The notes beneath the pieces were generated by a model. The model worked only from the letters and a program-made list of their open reading frames with translations. It was not told the origin of the DNA and ran no database searches. The translations under genes were made by a program, and so were the position numbers. Shown in pieces: positions 7,287 through 16,917 of a stretch of 64,000 nt of DNA. This DNA is from Nonomuraea dietziae (GTDB lineage Bacteria > Actinomycetota > Actinomycetes > Streptosporangiales > Streptosporangiaceae): positions 124,001 through 188,000 of the forward strand of contig NZ_JACIBV010000003.1 in NCBI RefSeq assembly GCF_014195505.1, in the 5' to 3' direction. Each line of letters opens with the position of its first letter. Positions within the stretch are counted from its first letter, which is position 1.

Positions 7287-9605
7287 GTGAGCACATTGCT
7301 GTCCGGATCACCCGGCGTGTCGCCGGCGACGTCGTGCTCAGAGCTCGGCCCTGACCCTGCTGCCGCTCGCGCGCACGCAGCCGAGACCTACGCCCGGCTC
7401 GTACCGCTGCTGGCCCAGCAACTGCGCGTACGGCTGTCCCCCGACGGCGGTCGGAACTTCCCCGCCGGCAAGCACTCCCGGCCCCTTGCGCCGATCCGGC
7501 CGCAGCTGCCCAACAGGCCCTCCACCATCTCGACCTACGACGCCGATGGGAAGAGCCAGGTCCTCTTCCTCGACTTCGATGTCGCACTGGCAGCGCTCCC
7601 CCACGCGCAGGCCCTCGCCCACGTCGACGAACATGCCGCCGCGGCCACCGCGCTCCTCGAGAAGTGCGGTGGCCGCGCGATCAGCACGGTCTCTCCCAGC
7701 GGCGGCCGTCACGTCATCGTCCGATGGGCCGTCCCACTGCCTTTCGATGAGCTCCTGCGCCTGACCCGCGCCCTGGCCGTCCGCTTCCCCACACTCGACG
7801 CCCAGCCGATGGCTGGTCGCCAGGGGCAGATCCGCCCGCCCGGCGCGCTCCACAAGATTCATCGCGGTCAACTCACCGGCTACATGACGCTCACCATGCC
7901 GATTGAGCAGGCCGAGGAGATCCTGCGCCGCCCCTGCGGTGCGACGGTCTGGATCGCCCTGCAGCAGGAGCTCACCGCAGAGCTCGCCCACCTCGACACC
8001 GCCGCCCCCGGAGCCCCAGCCACCTGGACCGGCTCCGCCACCGCAAGCGAGGCCGGCCGCACGTGCCCCGACTGCCAGGCGGTCGTCGACATCCCTCTGG
8101 ACATTGACGGGCACCCCTGGCTCCCACGCGCCAGCGGCCCCCGCTCACTCCGGCCCGAAGCCGAGCGCCTGGCCCAGCTCGGCAATTGGGAGGCACTCGG
8201 CGCCCCCTCCGCTTCACAACCCCGACTCGGCCTGCTCAACAGCATGGCCGCCGCCGGATACCGGCTCAGCCAGCTCCACCAGCGCATGCAGGAAGGCACC
8301 TGGGCCGGCCTTGCCCGGCTACTGAACTCCCGCCGCAACGGCGGCCCGCGCACCGATCAAGAGCAGGAACACGTCCTGCGCTGGGACTGGCAAAAAGCAG
8401 TTGCCGGAGTCGCCTGGCGGAGACATGTCCGCAACTGCAACACAAGCCAGAACAACCTATCCACGGCCCCCCCTCCCCCGCCCGGGTCGCCGACGCCACC
8501 TCAGCCCGAGCAGGAAGATGCCCGAAACAACCAAGGCCTACGCCTTTACAACGTAGATTCGCTTTTCCAGGAGAAAGAGGTCCACGACCAGAACCGGTGG
8601 GGTATCCGCACCATTGCCCCACAGTTGGCAGATGAGCGAGTGCTGAACCACTGGCAGGAGATCCTTCAGTGGCGGACCTGCATCTGGCTCGCCGAGCAGG
8701 ACGGCGAACGGACTGCCGCTTGGGGCCGGGCCGCGCCCTTCATCCGGCTCCTGCTGCGAGCGATGGTCGTGGCGGCTCGCATGGACGGGTCGACCCAACC
8801 GGCGTTCGGTTGCCGCGCCCTGTCGCAGATGACCGGCGCCGACTACACCGTCGTCGCCCGCCACCTCAAACGATTGCGAGAAGAAGACGACCCACTGATC
8901 GAGCTGGTCGAGGCAGGTCGAGGCAAGGCGGCCGACCGCTACCGACTGCGCGTCCCGGACAGCTATCGCGACCAATCTCGATGGATCCGGTGGCGCGGCG
9001 GCCTGATCGACGTCCTGCACCCAGCCTTGCACATGCTCGGCCCCGTCGTCGCGCTCGTGCTCGAGGCGCTGTCGACCGCGCCGACCGGAGCAACCGCGGT
9101 GGCTCACACCGCCAGGGTCTCCCGCTCGGCTGGCAGCCAGGCCCTGCGGCTGCTGGCCACCTACAACCTGGCTGTGCGCGACGGAGAGGGCTGGGTCCGC
9201 GGCCCGGCTGACCTCGACGCGATCGCGATCGAGCTCGGCGGCGACATCGACGCGGCGGAGCGCAGGGACCGTTACCGCGAACACCGACGCATCTGGCACG
9301 CCATCGTCGAGTCCTGGGAGCAGGAGGCCACCGAACCCGAGCGCCCCGAAAGGGTCGTCACAGCGGAGCCGCACAGCGCTGGCGATGCGCCGTGGCCCCA
9401 GGAACCCACCCCGGAGAGCGAGCCGGAGGAGGCCTTCGACGCGACGGCGCCCGCCGTACCGACGGGGCCCGACTACGTCGTCGTGCCGAGCTCCCGGGGG
9501 CGGCGCCGCAAGAGCTGGCCGGACGTCGTCCCAGGCAGAACCCGACCAGAAGATCACGGGGAGCTGCTCATGTTGTTCGAGCCGGCGGGCGTCCCGCCTG
9601 ACTGA
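7287..9605 (+). CDS. Primase-polymerase (AEP-like) plasmid replication protein, module 1
   Basis: About 772 aa. The N-terminal third carries archaeo-eukaryotic primase signatures: the metal-binding DxD in VLFLDFDVA, the sxH-type SPSGGRHVIVRW and a third motif region ending IRPPGALHK. It aligns by eye with the replicase at 34466-36433 (RVRLSPDGGRNFP against RVRLSHDGGRNYP, FPTLDAQPM against YPTLDPQPM). The C-terminal half contains winged-helix-like segments (MTGADYTVVARHLKRLREEDDPLIELV; TAVAHTARVSRSAGSQALRLLATYNLAVRDG), suited to origin binding. The frame is open from an ATG at 7035, but GTG 7287 gives an N-terminus of the same length as the module 2 protein. Its probable job is plasmid replication initiation. 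Confidence 0.7.
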   Translation: MSTLLSGSPGVSPATSCSELGPDPAAARAHAAETYARLVPLLAQQLRVRLSPDGGRNFPAGKHSRPLAPIRPQLPNRPSTISTYDADGKSQVLFLDFDVALAALPHAQALAHVDEHAAAATALLEKCGGRAISTVSPSGGRHVIVRWAVPLPFDELLRLTRALAVRFPTLDAQPMAGRQGQIRPPGALHKIHRGQLTGYMTLTMPIEQAEEILRRPCGATVWIALQQELTAELAHLDTAAPGAPATWTGSATASEAGRTCPDCQAVVDIPLDIDGHPWLPRASGPRSLRPEAERLAQLGNWEALGAPSASQPRLGLLNSMAAAGYRLSQLHQRMQEGTWAGLARLLNSRRNGGPRTDQEQEHVLRWDWQKAVAGVAWRRHVRNCNTSQNNLSTAPPPPPGSPTPPQPEQEDARNNQGLRLYNVDSLFQEKEVHDQNRWGIRTIAPQLADERVLNHWQEILQWRTCIWLAEQDGERTAAWGRAAPFIRLLLRAMVVAARMDGSTQPAFGCRALSQMTGADYTVVARHLKRLREEDDPLIELVEAGRGKAADRYRLRVPDSYRDQSRWIRWRGGLIDVLHPALHMLGPVVALVLEALSTAPTGATAVAHTARVSRSAGSQALRLLATYNLAVRDGEGWVRGPADLDAIAIELGGDIDAAERRDRYREHRRIWHAIVESWEQEATEPERPERVVTAEPHSAGDAPWPQEPTPESEPEEAFDATAPAVPTGPDYVVVPSSRGRRRKSWPDVVPGRTRPEDHGELLMLFEPAGVPPD

Positions 9606-9811
9606 TCTCGGAGGGATCCTCGCCGGTGGACTGTCTGGTCACGCTGCAGCTGACAGTGCCACGGAACCGCTGCACTTCAGGCGGCCGCGCCGCGCTACGC
9701 GTAGGGCCCCCATTGAGCAAGTGGCGATCAGACCGAAACTCATAGGCTGCGCAACGTTGCGACGGTTACGCCGATATACCACTGGGAGAAGCTACCGCTG
9801 GGGGACGTTTC

Positions 9812-10672
9812 ATGGCTAAAAGGCGCCGGAACAAGCGTGCGAAGACTCATACGTCTCCCACATCGCCGCGAGACCAAGAGGCCGAGAGGGCCGGGGCCGG
9901 GCGATGGACGGCCATGCGGGCGTGGTCGGCCGGGATCTTAAGCGCCGTGATCATCGCCGTGATCGGGGTCGTGTTCACCGCATGGTTCAATGCCCGCGGA
10001 CCTGACGTGTTCGACAAAATCGGTGGCGAGCCTCCGATCAAAATCGGCCACGTGGACATCGACTACTCCGAGCGTGACATCGCACTGAGGGAGCCGGTGA
10101 CCGACACCAGAGAGCGGGCAATCCTCTTGGGCGAGGGCGCGTCCGACTCCCAACGGGACGCGGTCCTGGCCCGCCACCACAGAGCCCCGCTCGACCACGC
10201 GAGCGTCACCGTCGTTCTCATCGGCAACCGCACCAATCTGCGCATCGTCGACATCGAACCACGCGTGCTCGCCCGCAAGCCCGTCTCGGATGGCGCCCTC
10301 GCGTTCCTCAGTACCGCCGGAGAAGCCGACACCGTCGAACTCGCCGCCGATCTCGATGCGGCGGCTCCCCGCTTCACCACCACGAAGGATCGGAACGCCT
10401 CGTACTTCAGGAAGAAACAGATCGATCTGAAACGGGACGAGCGGGTCACACTGTCCTTGACGGTCGTTGGAAAGAAGGCGTACTACGAGTTCGATTTCCT
10501 GGTCACCGCGCTGGCAGAAGACCGAACTGAGCAGATAGAGATCAAGGGACCTGACAAGGGCTCGTTCCGACTGACCGGTCGCGCCGACGCTTATCGCTCC
10601 TACTACGACTACGGCTGGCGGCCGATCTCCCACGATCAGGTCTGCGCCAGGCGGAAGTTCGAGGGGTGTTGA
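9812..10672 (+). CDS. Single-pass membrane protein, unknown function
   Basis: A 286-aa protein with a very basic cytoplasmic start (MAKRRRNKRAK), one transmembrane helix at about residues 40-60 (AGILSAVIIAVIGVVFTAWF) and an extracellular remainder without cysteine pairs. GGGGGAC lies 6 bp before the ATG. The last bases overlap the start of the beta-propeller gene, so the two are probably co-transcribed and may form an extracellular complex. No family recognised. Confidence 0.7.
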   Translation: MAKRRRNKRAKTHTSPTSPRDQEAERAGAGRWTAMRAWSAGILSAVIIAVIGVVFTAWFNARGPDVFDKIGGEPPIKIGHVDIDYSERDIALREPVTDTRERAILLGEGASDSQRDAVLARHHRAPLDHASVTVVLIGNRTNLRIVDIEPRVLARKPVSDGALAFLSTAGEADTVELAADLDAAAPRFTTTKDRNASYFRKKQIDLKRDERVTLSLTVVGKKAYYEFDFLVTALAEDRTEQIEIKGPDKGSFRLTGRADAYRSYYDYGWRPISHDQVCARRKFEGC

Positions 10673-13470
10673 CCGTGCCCGGGCACCGCACGATCGCCGT
10701 CCTGCTCGCGATGGTCGTGGTGGTCTGTTCGACCGTGACCGCTGACTCCCCGCGACTCCCGATCGCGCCCATCGAGTGGCGCGCGGCGTGGTCGATGCCC
10801 GTCGAATGGCAGACCGGCGGATGGCCGCACTACGGTCATCCGGATTTCGCGACCCCGCTCGTCGCTACGTCGGACGTCGCGGTCGCCGTGAGACAACAGG
10901 GAAGGGTGACGGTCCACGATGCGCGTACCGGCGCGCTGCGACGCACCATCCCCGCCGACCCCGAGCTTCCCGCGTCCGTCACCGGCGTCTGGATCTCGGC
11001 CGAGACGCTCGTCGTGTCGCGGGGGACGCGGGACATCGCCGACCACGTCCTGTCCGGCTATGACCTGTTCACGGGTGCCAAACTGTGGCAGCGCACGGTC
11101 ATCGTCGCCGGTTTCAGCCAGAAGGAGGGCTTCGGCTGGTACGACGGCCCGCGGATCATGGTGACCGAGCGCGGCGTCGTGGTGTTCGAGCAGGAGTCCG
11201 GGCCCTTCGCCATCCACGCTCTCGATCTGCGGACCGGGGCGACCACGGCGCGGATGACCCACCCACAACGCTGCCATCTGAAGGGTGTCGCCACGGCCCG
11301 CTCGGTGATGCTTCTCAGCTATTGCGTGGGAGATCAGTTCGGGCTCGTCTCGCTGGATCCACATACGCTGCGATACAACTGGACGCGCCAGTTGTCCTCC
11401 TTCCTTTCGCCGGACGGCGACGAACCGGAGTTGAACTCCTCCCCTCCTGCAATGGACATCAAGGCCAGCGCGGACGGATACGTCTACGTCTGGGGAGGCA
11501 ATGACGCTCTGTTCTACGCGGCGAACGGCAGGCTGCTGTCCAGCGTCCGGGAGGCCGTCGAGGTCACGGACTCCAGCCGCTGGAGCCTGCCCATGTTCAC
11601 CGGATCGAATCCCACGGTGGGCGACGATGGCGAGCTCGTCCTGCACAGCAAGTGGCCGTCGCCCGCCTACCTGCTGTCCCTGGACACCGTCACCGGCCAC
11701 CTCGGCGGGCTGCCCATCGATATGCCCTACGCCTTCGCGTCCCTCGTCGGGGCAACCCGAGACATGGCCTTTGTCCACAGCAACATCGCCAAGGCCGAGC
11801 GGATCACCGCGTACACCCTGGTCCGCGGGCTGCCCACTGGCCCGGCCGTTTTCGGCGGCGTCGCGGCGGACGCCTGGCCGGACGCCTGCGCCCTGTTAAC
11901 CGACCGCGACCTGCGCGTCGTAGGGGACGGCTACCAGGCCGTGCCTGGAGGGGGCGACAGGGAGGGGGCGACGTTACCGAAACCCCCGCAGTGCAACTGG
12001 ATACCACCTACGGATGAGGGCGCCGTGATCTCGGTCTCCGTGGATTGGGTGTCCCCGTCGAGTACGGGCGCGCGTAAGCTGTTCGCCGCCGAGGTCGACG
12101 AGATCAAGAACAGCAGCGGCCTACCGCCCTCCAGCTTCGACCCCACGACCGAGGGCTCGGACTTCCTCACCTATACCGTGGCGCCGCACATGTCGGACGG
12201 GCGCAAGCGGGTCGACTGGACGATCCTCACTGTGGGCCCTGTCGTGGCCAGCCTGAGCGCTCCATCGCGACTGGCGGTGCGGCTCCTGTCCCCGCGACTG
12301 CGGGACAACCTGCTGGCTCGTTACCGGCCAGGCGACCACGCCCCCCTGCCCGCGAGCACGGGTGGCTGGAGCTATCCGACGGACGGAACTGTCTCTTCCA
12401 GGCCCGTGGTGGTCAATGGCGTCGTCTACGTCGGCAGCGGCGACGGCAAGGTGTACGCCCTGGATGCGAGCACAGGTGCGACCCGATGGAGTTTCCAGAC
12501 GGGCACGTCCATCGACTACGACTTAGCGGTGACCGACGGGACCGTGTACGCGGCCAACTCCGCCGGCAAGACGGTAGCGCTTGACGCCGCCACGGGCCGG
12601 CAGCTGTGGAGCCGCCGGATCGGTGCGCAAGACGGGCCCGTGGTGGCGGAGCGCAGCGTGTACATCTGGGCCGAGGACTCTGAGGTCGTCGCGCTGGACG
12701 CCGCCACCGGCAAGGAGCAGTGGCGATTCCGGCTCGACGGTGCCGTCCTCGAAGACCGTTTTGCACGCCTCCTTCCCCGTCCGGTAGTGGCTGGCGGAGT
12801 CGTCTACATCGGCGGCGACCATGGCATGGTGTACGCCCTGGATGCCGGCTCGGGCGCTCAGCGGTGGCTATTCCGGCCCGGCAAACCCGAGGCCCGTATG
12901 GAACTGGTGGTGACCCGCAAGGTCGTCTACGCCTCCAGCACCGACGGCAAGGTGTACGCGCTCGACGCCGCCACCGGCGCGGCCCGATGGAGTTCCCGGC
13001 TCGACTCGTCCATCTTCTACCCGCTCGTGGTGGCCGGCGACGTCGTCTACCTCGATGGCAGGAGCGAGAGGGCGACGTATGCGCTGGACGCGCACACTGG
13101 CAAGCGGCTGTGGAGATTCCAAAGCAAGGGCGGCGACCCGCACTATTTATGGAGCGCCTCGACGGCCCGTGGACTCGTGTACGTCGGCGGCGCCGGCGGC
13201 AAGGTGTACGCGCTGGACACCTCCTCGGGAGTGGCTCGATGGAGCTTCCCCGTGGCTGGCGGTGTCGACACCGGCCCTCTGGTGAAGGGGAGCACGCTCT
13301 ACGTCGGCGGCGACGGGACGCTGCATGCGCTGGATGCCATTTCTGGGGCGCCCCGATGGAGCTTCGAGACCGGCAGCTCCACGTCCGACACGCTGGTGGT
13401 GACCGGCGGCATGGTGTATGTCGGCAACTGGAACGGCAATTTGGACGCATTGCCGACGAAAGGCAGCTAG
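10666..13470 (+). CDS. Secreted PQQ-type beta-propeller repeat protein
   Basis: A 934-aa exported protein with an N-terminal signal peptide (TIAVLLAMVVVVCSTVTADS). From about residue 590 it contains at least seven repeats of the form VVYVGSGDGKVYALDASTGATRWSF, typical of PQQ-like/BamB-type quinoprotein propellers; the N-terminal half has weaker repeats (VTVHDARTGALRRTI, YDLFTGAKLWQR). It is probably a scaffold or sensor outside the membrane; no dehydrogenase cofactor site is evident. The start is GTG 10666, overlapping the previous stop; GTG 10675 with GAGGGG upstream is an alternative. The stop codon TAG is completed by the first base of the IS5-family element that follows. Confidence 0.85.
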   Translation: MLTVPGHRTIAVLLAMVVVVCSTVTADSPRLPIAPIEWRAAWSMPVEWQTGGWPHYGHPDFATPLVATSDVAVAVRQQGRVTVHDARTGALRRTIPADPELPASVTGVWISAETLVVSRGTRDIADHVLSGYDLFTGAKLWQRTVIVAGFSQKEGFGWYDGPRIMVTERGVVVFEQESGPFAIHALDLRTGATTARMTHPQRCHLKGVATARSVMLLSYCVGDQFGLVSLDPHTLRYNWTRQLSSFLSPDGDEPELNSSPPAMDIKASADGYVYVWGGNDALFYAANGRLLSSVREAVEVTDSSRWSLPMFTGSNPTVGDDGELVLHSKWPSPAYLLSLDTVTGHLGGLPIDMPYAFASLVGATRDMAFVHSNIAKAERITAYTLVRGLPTGPAVFGGVAADAWPDACALLTDRDLRVVGDGYQAVPGGGDREGATLPKPPQCNWIPPTDEGAVISVSVDWVSPSSTGARKLFAAEVDEIKNSSGLPPSSFDPTTEGSDFLTYTVAPHMSDGRKRVDWTILTVGPVVASLSAPSRLAVRLLSPRLRDNLLARYRPGDHAPLPASTGGWSYPTDGTVSSRPVVVNGVVYVGSGDGKVYALDASTGATRWSFQTGTSIDYDLAVTDGTVYAANSAGKTVALDAATGRQLWSRRIGAQDGPVVAERSVYIWAEDSEVVALDAATGKEQWRFRLDGAVLEDRFARLLPRPVVAGGVVYIGGDHGMVYALDAGSGAQRWLFRPGKPEARMELVVTRKVVYASSTDGKVYALDAATGAARWSSRLDSSIFYPLVVAGDVVYLDGRSERATYALDAHTGKRLWRFQSKGGDPHYLWSASTARGLVYVGGAGGKVYALDTSSGVARWSFPVAGGVDTGPLVKGSTLYVGGDGTLHALDAISGAPRWSFETGSSTSDTLVVTGGMVYVGNWNGNLDALPTKGS

Positions 13471-14494
13471 GGCGTGTTTCATAAGCCGCGGAGCCACTCG
13501 TTGATCGCAGCGATGGTGAGTGTGGCCTCGAAGCGGACAGCGAGCTTGTCGTACCGCGTAGCCATGGCACGGTTCTGTTTAAGCTGGTTGATGCCACATT
13601 CCACGGCATGACGCCGACGGTAGAGGGTGGCGTCGAAGGCTGGAGGTCGCCCGCCCTTGGAACCCTTCGCGCGCCGGTGAGCGTCCTGGTCGGCCTTACT
13701 CGGGATGCATGCCTTGATCCCACGCCGGCGCAAATGGTCGCGGTTGGCCTTGCTGGTGTAGGCCTTGTCGGCCAGGACCCGATCGGGACGAGTCCGGGGC
13801 CGGCCACCACCAAGACGGCTGATGCGGATCTTGTTCAGCACTGGGATGAACTGCGGGCTGTCACCCCGCTGACCGGCCGTCACCAGCAGGGCCAGGGGTT
13901 TGCGGCCCTGCTCGCAGACCAGGTGTGTCTTGGTGGTCAGCCCACCACGTGAACGGCCCAACGCATGACCGTCCGGTTCGCTGTGCACCCCACCAGGCGG
14001 TTCCTTCTGCAGGTGACCGTCCCGGCGTGCCCCAGCGGCATGCTGGTGGGCCCGGCTGATCGTGGAGTCCACACTCGCTGTCCAGCCGATCTTCCCGGCG
14101 GCGTCCGCGTGCGCCTGCAGCGTTGCCAGGATCTTCGCCCAGGTGCCATCACGTTGCCAGCGGCGGAACCGGCCATACACCGTTGACCAGGGCGCATAAA
14201 GCTCAGGGACGTCCCGCCACGGCGCGCCGGTCCGAATCCGCCAGCGGATCCCGTCGATCAACTGCCGCCTGCTCCATTTCGGCGGACGACCGCGGCCCGA
14301 AGGGGCGGGTAACAGCGGTTCCAGCGCTGCCCATTGCCCGTCGGTCAGGTCGTGCCGCCTCGTCACCGCTACGCTGGCCACGAGGTCTCCGGTACTTGGC
14401 TCTTCTTGGTCGTTGAACCAACTACCGGAGGCCTCGTCGTTTATCGATGACCGCCACGCCGCAAGCCCTCAAAGACCCTTTTGGAAACACGGCC
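13470..14494. mobile_element. Intact IS5-family insertion sequence (about 1025 bp)
   Basis: Left end GGGCGTGTTTCATAAG and the inverted right end GGCCGTGTTTCCAAAAG frame one transposase gene. Target duplication is TA (13468-13469 and 14495-14496) at a CTAG site. The insertion lies exactly in the stop codon of the propeller gene and restores TAG. Confidence 0.85.
13479..14381 (-). CDS. IS5-family transposase, intact
   Basis: A 300-aa DDE transposase. It starts with the family HTH region LTDGQWAALEPLLPAPSGRGRPPKWSRRQLIDGIRWRIRTGAPWRDVPE. The first catalytic Asp is in ASVDSTISRAHQHAAGAR, the second in VLADKAYTSKANR and the Glu in RRRHAVECGINQLKQNR. No frameshift or stop is seen, so the element may still be active. 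It ends 9 bp inside the left terminal repeat. Confidence 0.92.
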   Translation of the reverse strand: MASVAVTRRHDLTDGQWAALEPLLPAPSGRGRPPKWSRRQLIDGIRWRIRTGAPWRDVPELYAPWSTVYGRFRRWQRDGTWAKILATLQAHADAAGKIGWTASVDSTISRAHQHAAGARRDGHLQKEPPGGVHSEPDGHALGRSRGGLTTKTHLVCEQGRKPLALLVTAGQRGDSPQFIPVLNKIRISRLGGGRPRTRPDRVLADKAYTSKANRDHLRRRGIKACIPSKADQDAHRRAKGSKGGRPPAFDATLYRRRHAVECGINQLKQNRAMATRYDKLAVRFEATLTIAAINEWLRGL

Positions 14495-14663
14495 TAGGTG
14501 TACTGCCCTGAGAGGTAAGGTACGCGGCTGGCGGGTGGGTGGCCGCCGAGTGCGGTGTGTGCTCGGTGGTGAAGGTAGGCGTGGAGCCCAGGGCCGAAGG
14601 CTTGGCGGCGTTCGGTCTCTGAGCTGTAGGGCTGGTTGTAGGCCCATTCATCGGCTTCCCCGC
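14494..14663 (-). pseudogene. IS481-family transposase, C-terminal remnant
   Basis: About 55 codons remain: ADEWAYNQPYSSETERRQAFGPGLHAYLHHRAHTALGGHPPASRVPYLSGQYT then TAG, the canonical end of IS481 integrases (WRYHNHHRPHTALGG type). The rest of the gene is missing. A related fragment lies at 33532-33880. Confidence 0.75.
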
Positions 14664-15286
14664 GGTCGACCGATAGGTCATCGCCAAGTCGGCCGCGGAC
14701 TGGACAAGTCTGGGCAGGCTCACGGCTGGATCGGTTCGGCGCGGGGCGAGCGCGACCGGATAGCCGAGCAGCTTTGCGTCCGCCAGCGCCTCTGGGGCAG
14801 CGAGTGCACCAGGCGGGCACGAGGGACTCCGCAGCCGCCCCCCAGCCACGCCTGGTGCACTCGCCATCTATCGGCCAGCGACTCCGCCGCCTGGCGACCA
14901 GAGCCGGGCAGATTGAAGTGCTCGGCCAGCTGAGCGGCCAGGACGACGCCGTCCGACCCCAGCGGCACCACGCCCCGCACCGGCAACCCGCCCAGATCGG
15001 CGGCGACCGCGCGGCGAACCGCGCCGGGCGACCACGTCGGGACGGTGAGCTCGGCTGTCCCCTCCACGGCCGAGCCCGCCTCGCCCCGCCGGTGTGAGAT
15101 GTGGAGCAGTCGATGGTCGGCCAGCACCGCGATCTCGGCCAACCTTCGGCACGAGCCGTCGTCAGCACCCACAGCGAGCACAGCACCTAGATACCCGCTC
15201 CCCGAGGGAACGCGCCGCACCTGACGATGACAGGTCACCGTCGCATCCAGGCCGTGACCGACGACCTCCATCCCGAGCTTGTGCAT
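14663..15286 (-). pseudogene. ATP-grasp ligase, truncated and frameshifted
   Basis: The N-terminal domain of a carboxylate-amine ligase is readable from MHKLGMEVVGHGLDATV through GVVPLGSDGVVLAAQLAEHFNLPGSGRQAAESLADRWRVHQAWLGGGCGVPRARLVHSL. The reading frame then shifts (about 14795) into PEALADAKLLGYPVALAPRRTDPAVSLPRLVQSAADLAMTYRS, the start of the ATP-grasp domain. The 3' part is cut off by the IS481 remnant. GAGGCGAC lies before the ATG at 15286. The gene is dead; the family makes amide or peptide bonds using ATP. Confidence 0.55.
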
Positions 15287-15899
15287 GTCGCCTCGCAGAA
15301 GACAAGGCCGACCCCACCAGAGGGAGGGAGCGGGGCAGCTGCCTGTAACACAGCAAGGCGAAGGCTCAGCGGAGTGGCGAAGAGCCATTCACATTGACTT
15401 TCTGTTGTGAACAGAGTCAGAGAGTAGAGACCAACATGGCCTTCGTCACTGTATTCCGGGGCGAAATCTTCACTTGTGACGCTCTCGTGATCAATTCCCC
15501 AGAAGCCTCCGCAGGTCGAGCCCTGGCATCAGCGAGCACCGGATGCCCCCGCACGGCGGGGGTGTTGTCGTTGACGGGCTATGGAGACCCTCTGATCTCC
15601 CGGCCCGGATGGGGTCACAAAAGGGACACGATGTCTCGGAAATTTCTACTGAACCATCGATCCCGATAATTCACCACAGCTACATTTGCTACATCCTTTA
15701 CAGGCAGTTGTTGCTCAAGTCAGATCATGCGAGGAGGCCGCGCACATGCCGGAGCGACCCATCCAACTCCTCCACGCCGCCGGGTCCGCGCCTGTGGATG
15801 GGCCACCCCCAGCCGCCAGCGACGTAGCAGCCGACGCCCGCCACGACACCTCGCTCAGCCCAGGTTTAGGTCGGCACCGCCGAGGCGCACTCCCTCAGC
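15287..15899. other. Intergenic stretch without a recognisable gene
   Basis: Short open frames exist here (for example 15394-15669 on the plus strand), but none has a credible start, family resemblance or typical codon-position GC pattern. I see no RNA gene. Confidence 0.4.
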
Positions 15900-16778
15900 A
15901 TGACGAAGGCCCTTCCTCCCGAGCCCGCCGACACCACCCGGCCAACTGGCCGCCTGCGCCGTGCCGGCGTCCACGCCGCCACGGTAATCGTGGGCCTGGT
16001 CTGCCTCACGTTGCTGTTCAACCCTTTCGGATCGCAACAGGTCCCGACCAGCACCGCAGCCCAGCTCGATCCGCAGATTGACCTGGGACCGCTGCCCTTC
16101 GACAGCTTCGCCCCACCCGTGCCCACCGGTGAGGTAGCGCAGCCTCGGCTCACGCCGCTCTCCTCGCCATCGCCTTCGCCACCCGCCGTGCCCGCGCAGC
16201 AAGCCAGCAGGCGCCCAACGGCCAAGCCGAGCACCAAGCCCACCCGAAAGGACGCCCCGGTTGACCTGAATGTCGTCCAACCGATAGGCCCCAGTCACGG
16301 GCCTTTCGCCCGCTCGGACACCCATCCCTCGAGCCGTTCGAGCGCAACCACGCCCCCTCCCGGCTCAACCTCTGTACTGCCTCGACCGCCCAGCGCCAGC
16401 CTGTCCGCCTCGTCCATCGACCTGGGCACTGACCGCAGCGGCTCCTTTGACGTGAGCATCTCTCCCGGCAGCGGAACATGGTCAGCCAGCGGAAGTAGCC
16501 ACATCAACGTTGACGCCAACGGCTCGTTCACCGTCGACGCACCCCAATCCGAGCCGGGCTGCCTGAGTGCTAGCCGTACCGCCTCCGGGATCATTACCGT
16601 CTCCTGGCGCGGTACCAATACCGGCAGCGGTTCGACCACAGACGCCAGCGGCACCCTCACCCTGACCGTGTCCTGGACCATCGCCAAGGACAGGGGCTAT
16701 TGGGTTTCCTCCCCCACCACCGGCGGCGGCTACTGGAGTAACTGCAGCCCCAGCGCGGCCAATCCCAGCCTCGGGTGA
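15900..16778 (+). CDS. Exported Ser/Pro-rich protein with C-terminal Ig-like domain
   Basis: A 292-aa protein. One hydrophobic segment (VHAATVIVGLVCLTLLF, about residues 24-40) serves as signal anchor. A Pro/Ser/Thr-rich stalk follows (residues 60-165). The C-terminal about 120 residues (SASLSASSIDLGTDRSGSFDVSISPGSGTWSASG ... TLTLTVSWTI) form a beta-rich domain resembling bacterial Ig-like folds, with two Cys (PGCLSAS and YWSNCSP) that could pair. Its likely place is the cell surface. It precedes another exported protein gene. Confidence 0.65.
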   Translation: MTKALPPEPADTTRPTGRLRRAGVHAATVIVGLVCLTLLFNPFGSQQVPTSTAAQLDPQIDLGPLPFDSFAPPVPTGEVAQPRLTPLSSPSPSPPAVPAQQASRRPTAKPSTKPTRKDAPVDLNVVQPIGPSHGPFARSDTHPSSRSSATTPPPGSTSVLPRPPSASLSASSIDLGTDRSGSFDVSISPGSGTWSASGSSHINVDANGSFTVDAPQSEPGCLSASRTASGIITVSWRGTNTGSGSTTDASGTLTLTVSWTIAKDRGYWVSSPTTGGGYWSNCSPSAANPSLG

Positions 16779-16917
16779 GAACGCCCTACCTCTCCCCCAT
16801 GCGGTCTCACCTCGCGTGGACACCCCAGAAGTGCCCTCCCGGGGGGCGACAGAGCCCATCCAAACCAACGCCACCGGCGCGGCGGACACCCCGCGCCAAC
16901 CTCCACTAGGAGCCCGA

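Noticed and set aside
12413..13813. A 466-codon open frame on the minus strand
   Set aside because: It is antisense to the beta-propeller repeats and the IS5-type element and crosses the IS boundary, so it cannot be an evolved gene.
14800..14864. A 16-bp perfect inverted repeat (GCGAGTGCACCAGGCG and its inverse, 33-nt loop)
   Set aside because: Both arms are parts of the ATP-grasp coding sequence (WRVHQAW and RLVHSL), so the symmetry is probably a coincidence of similar codons rather than a functional structure.
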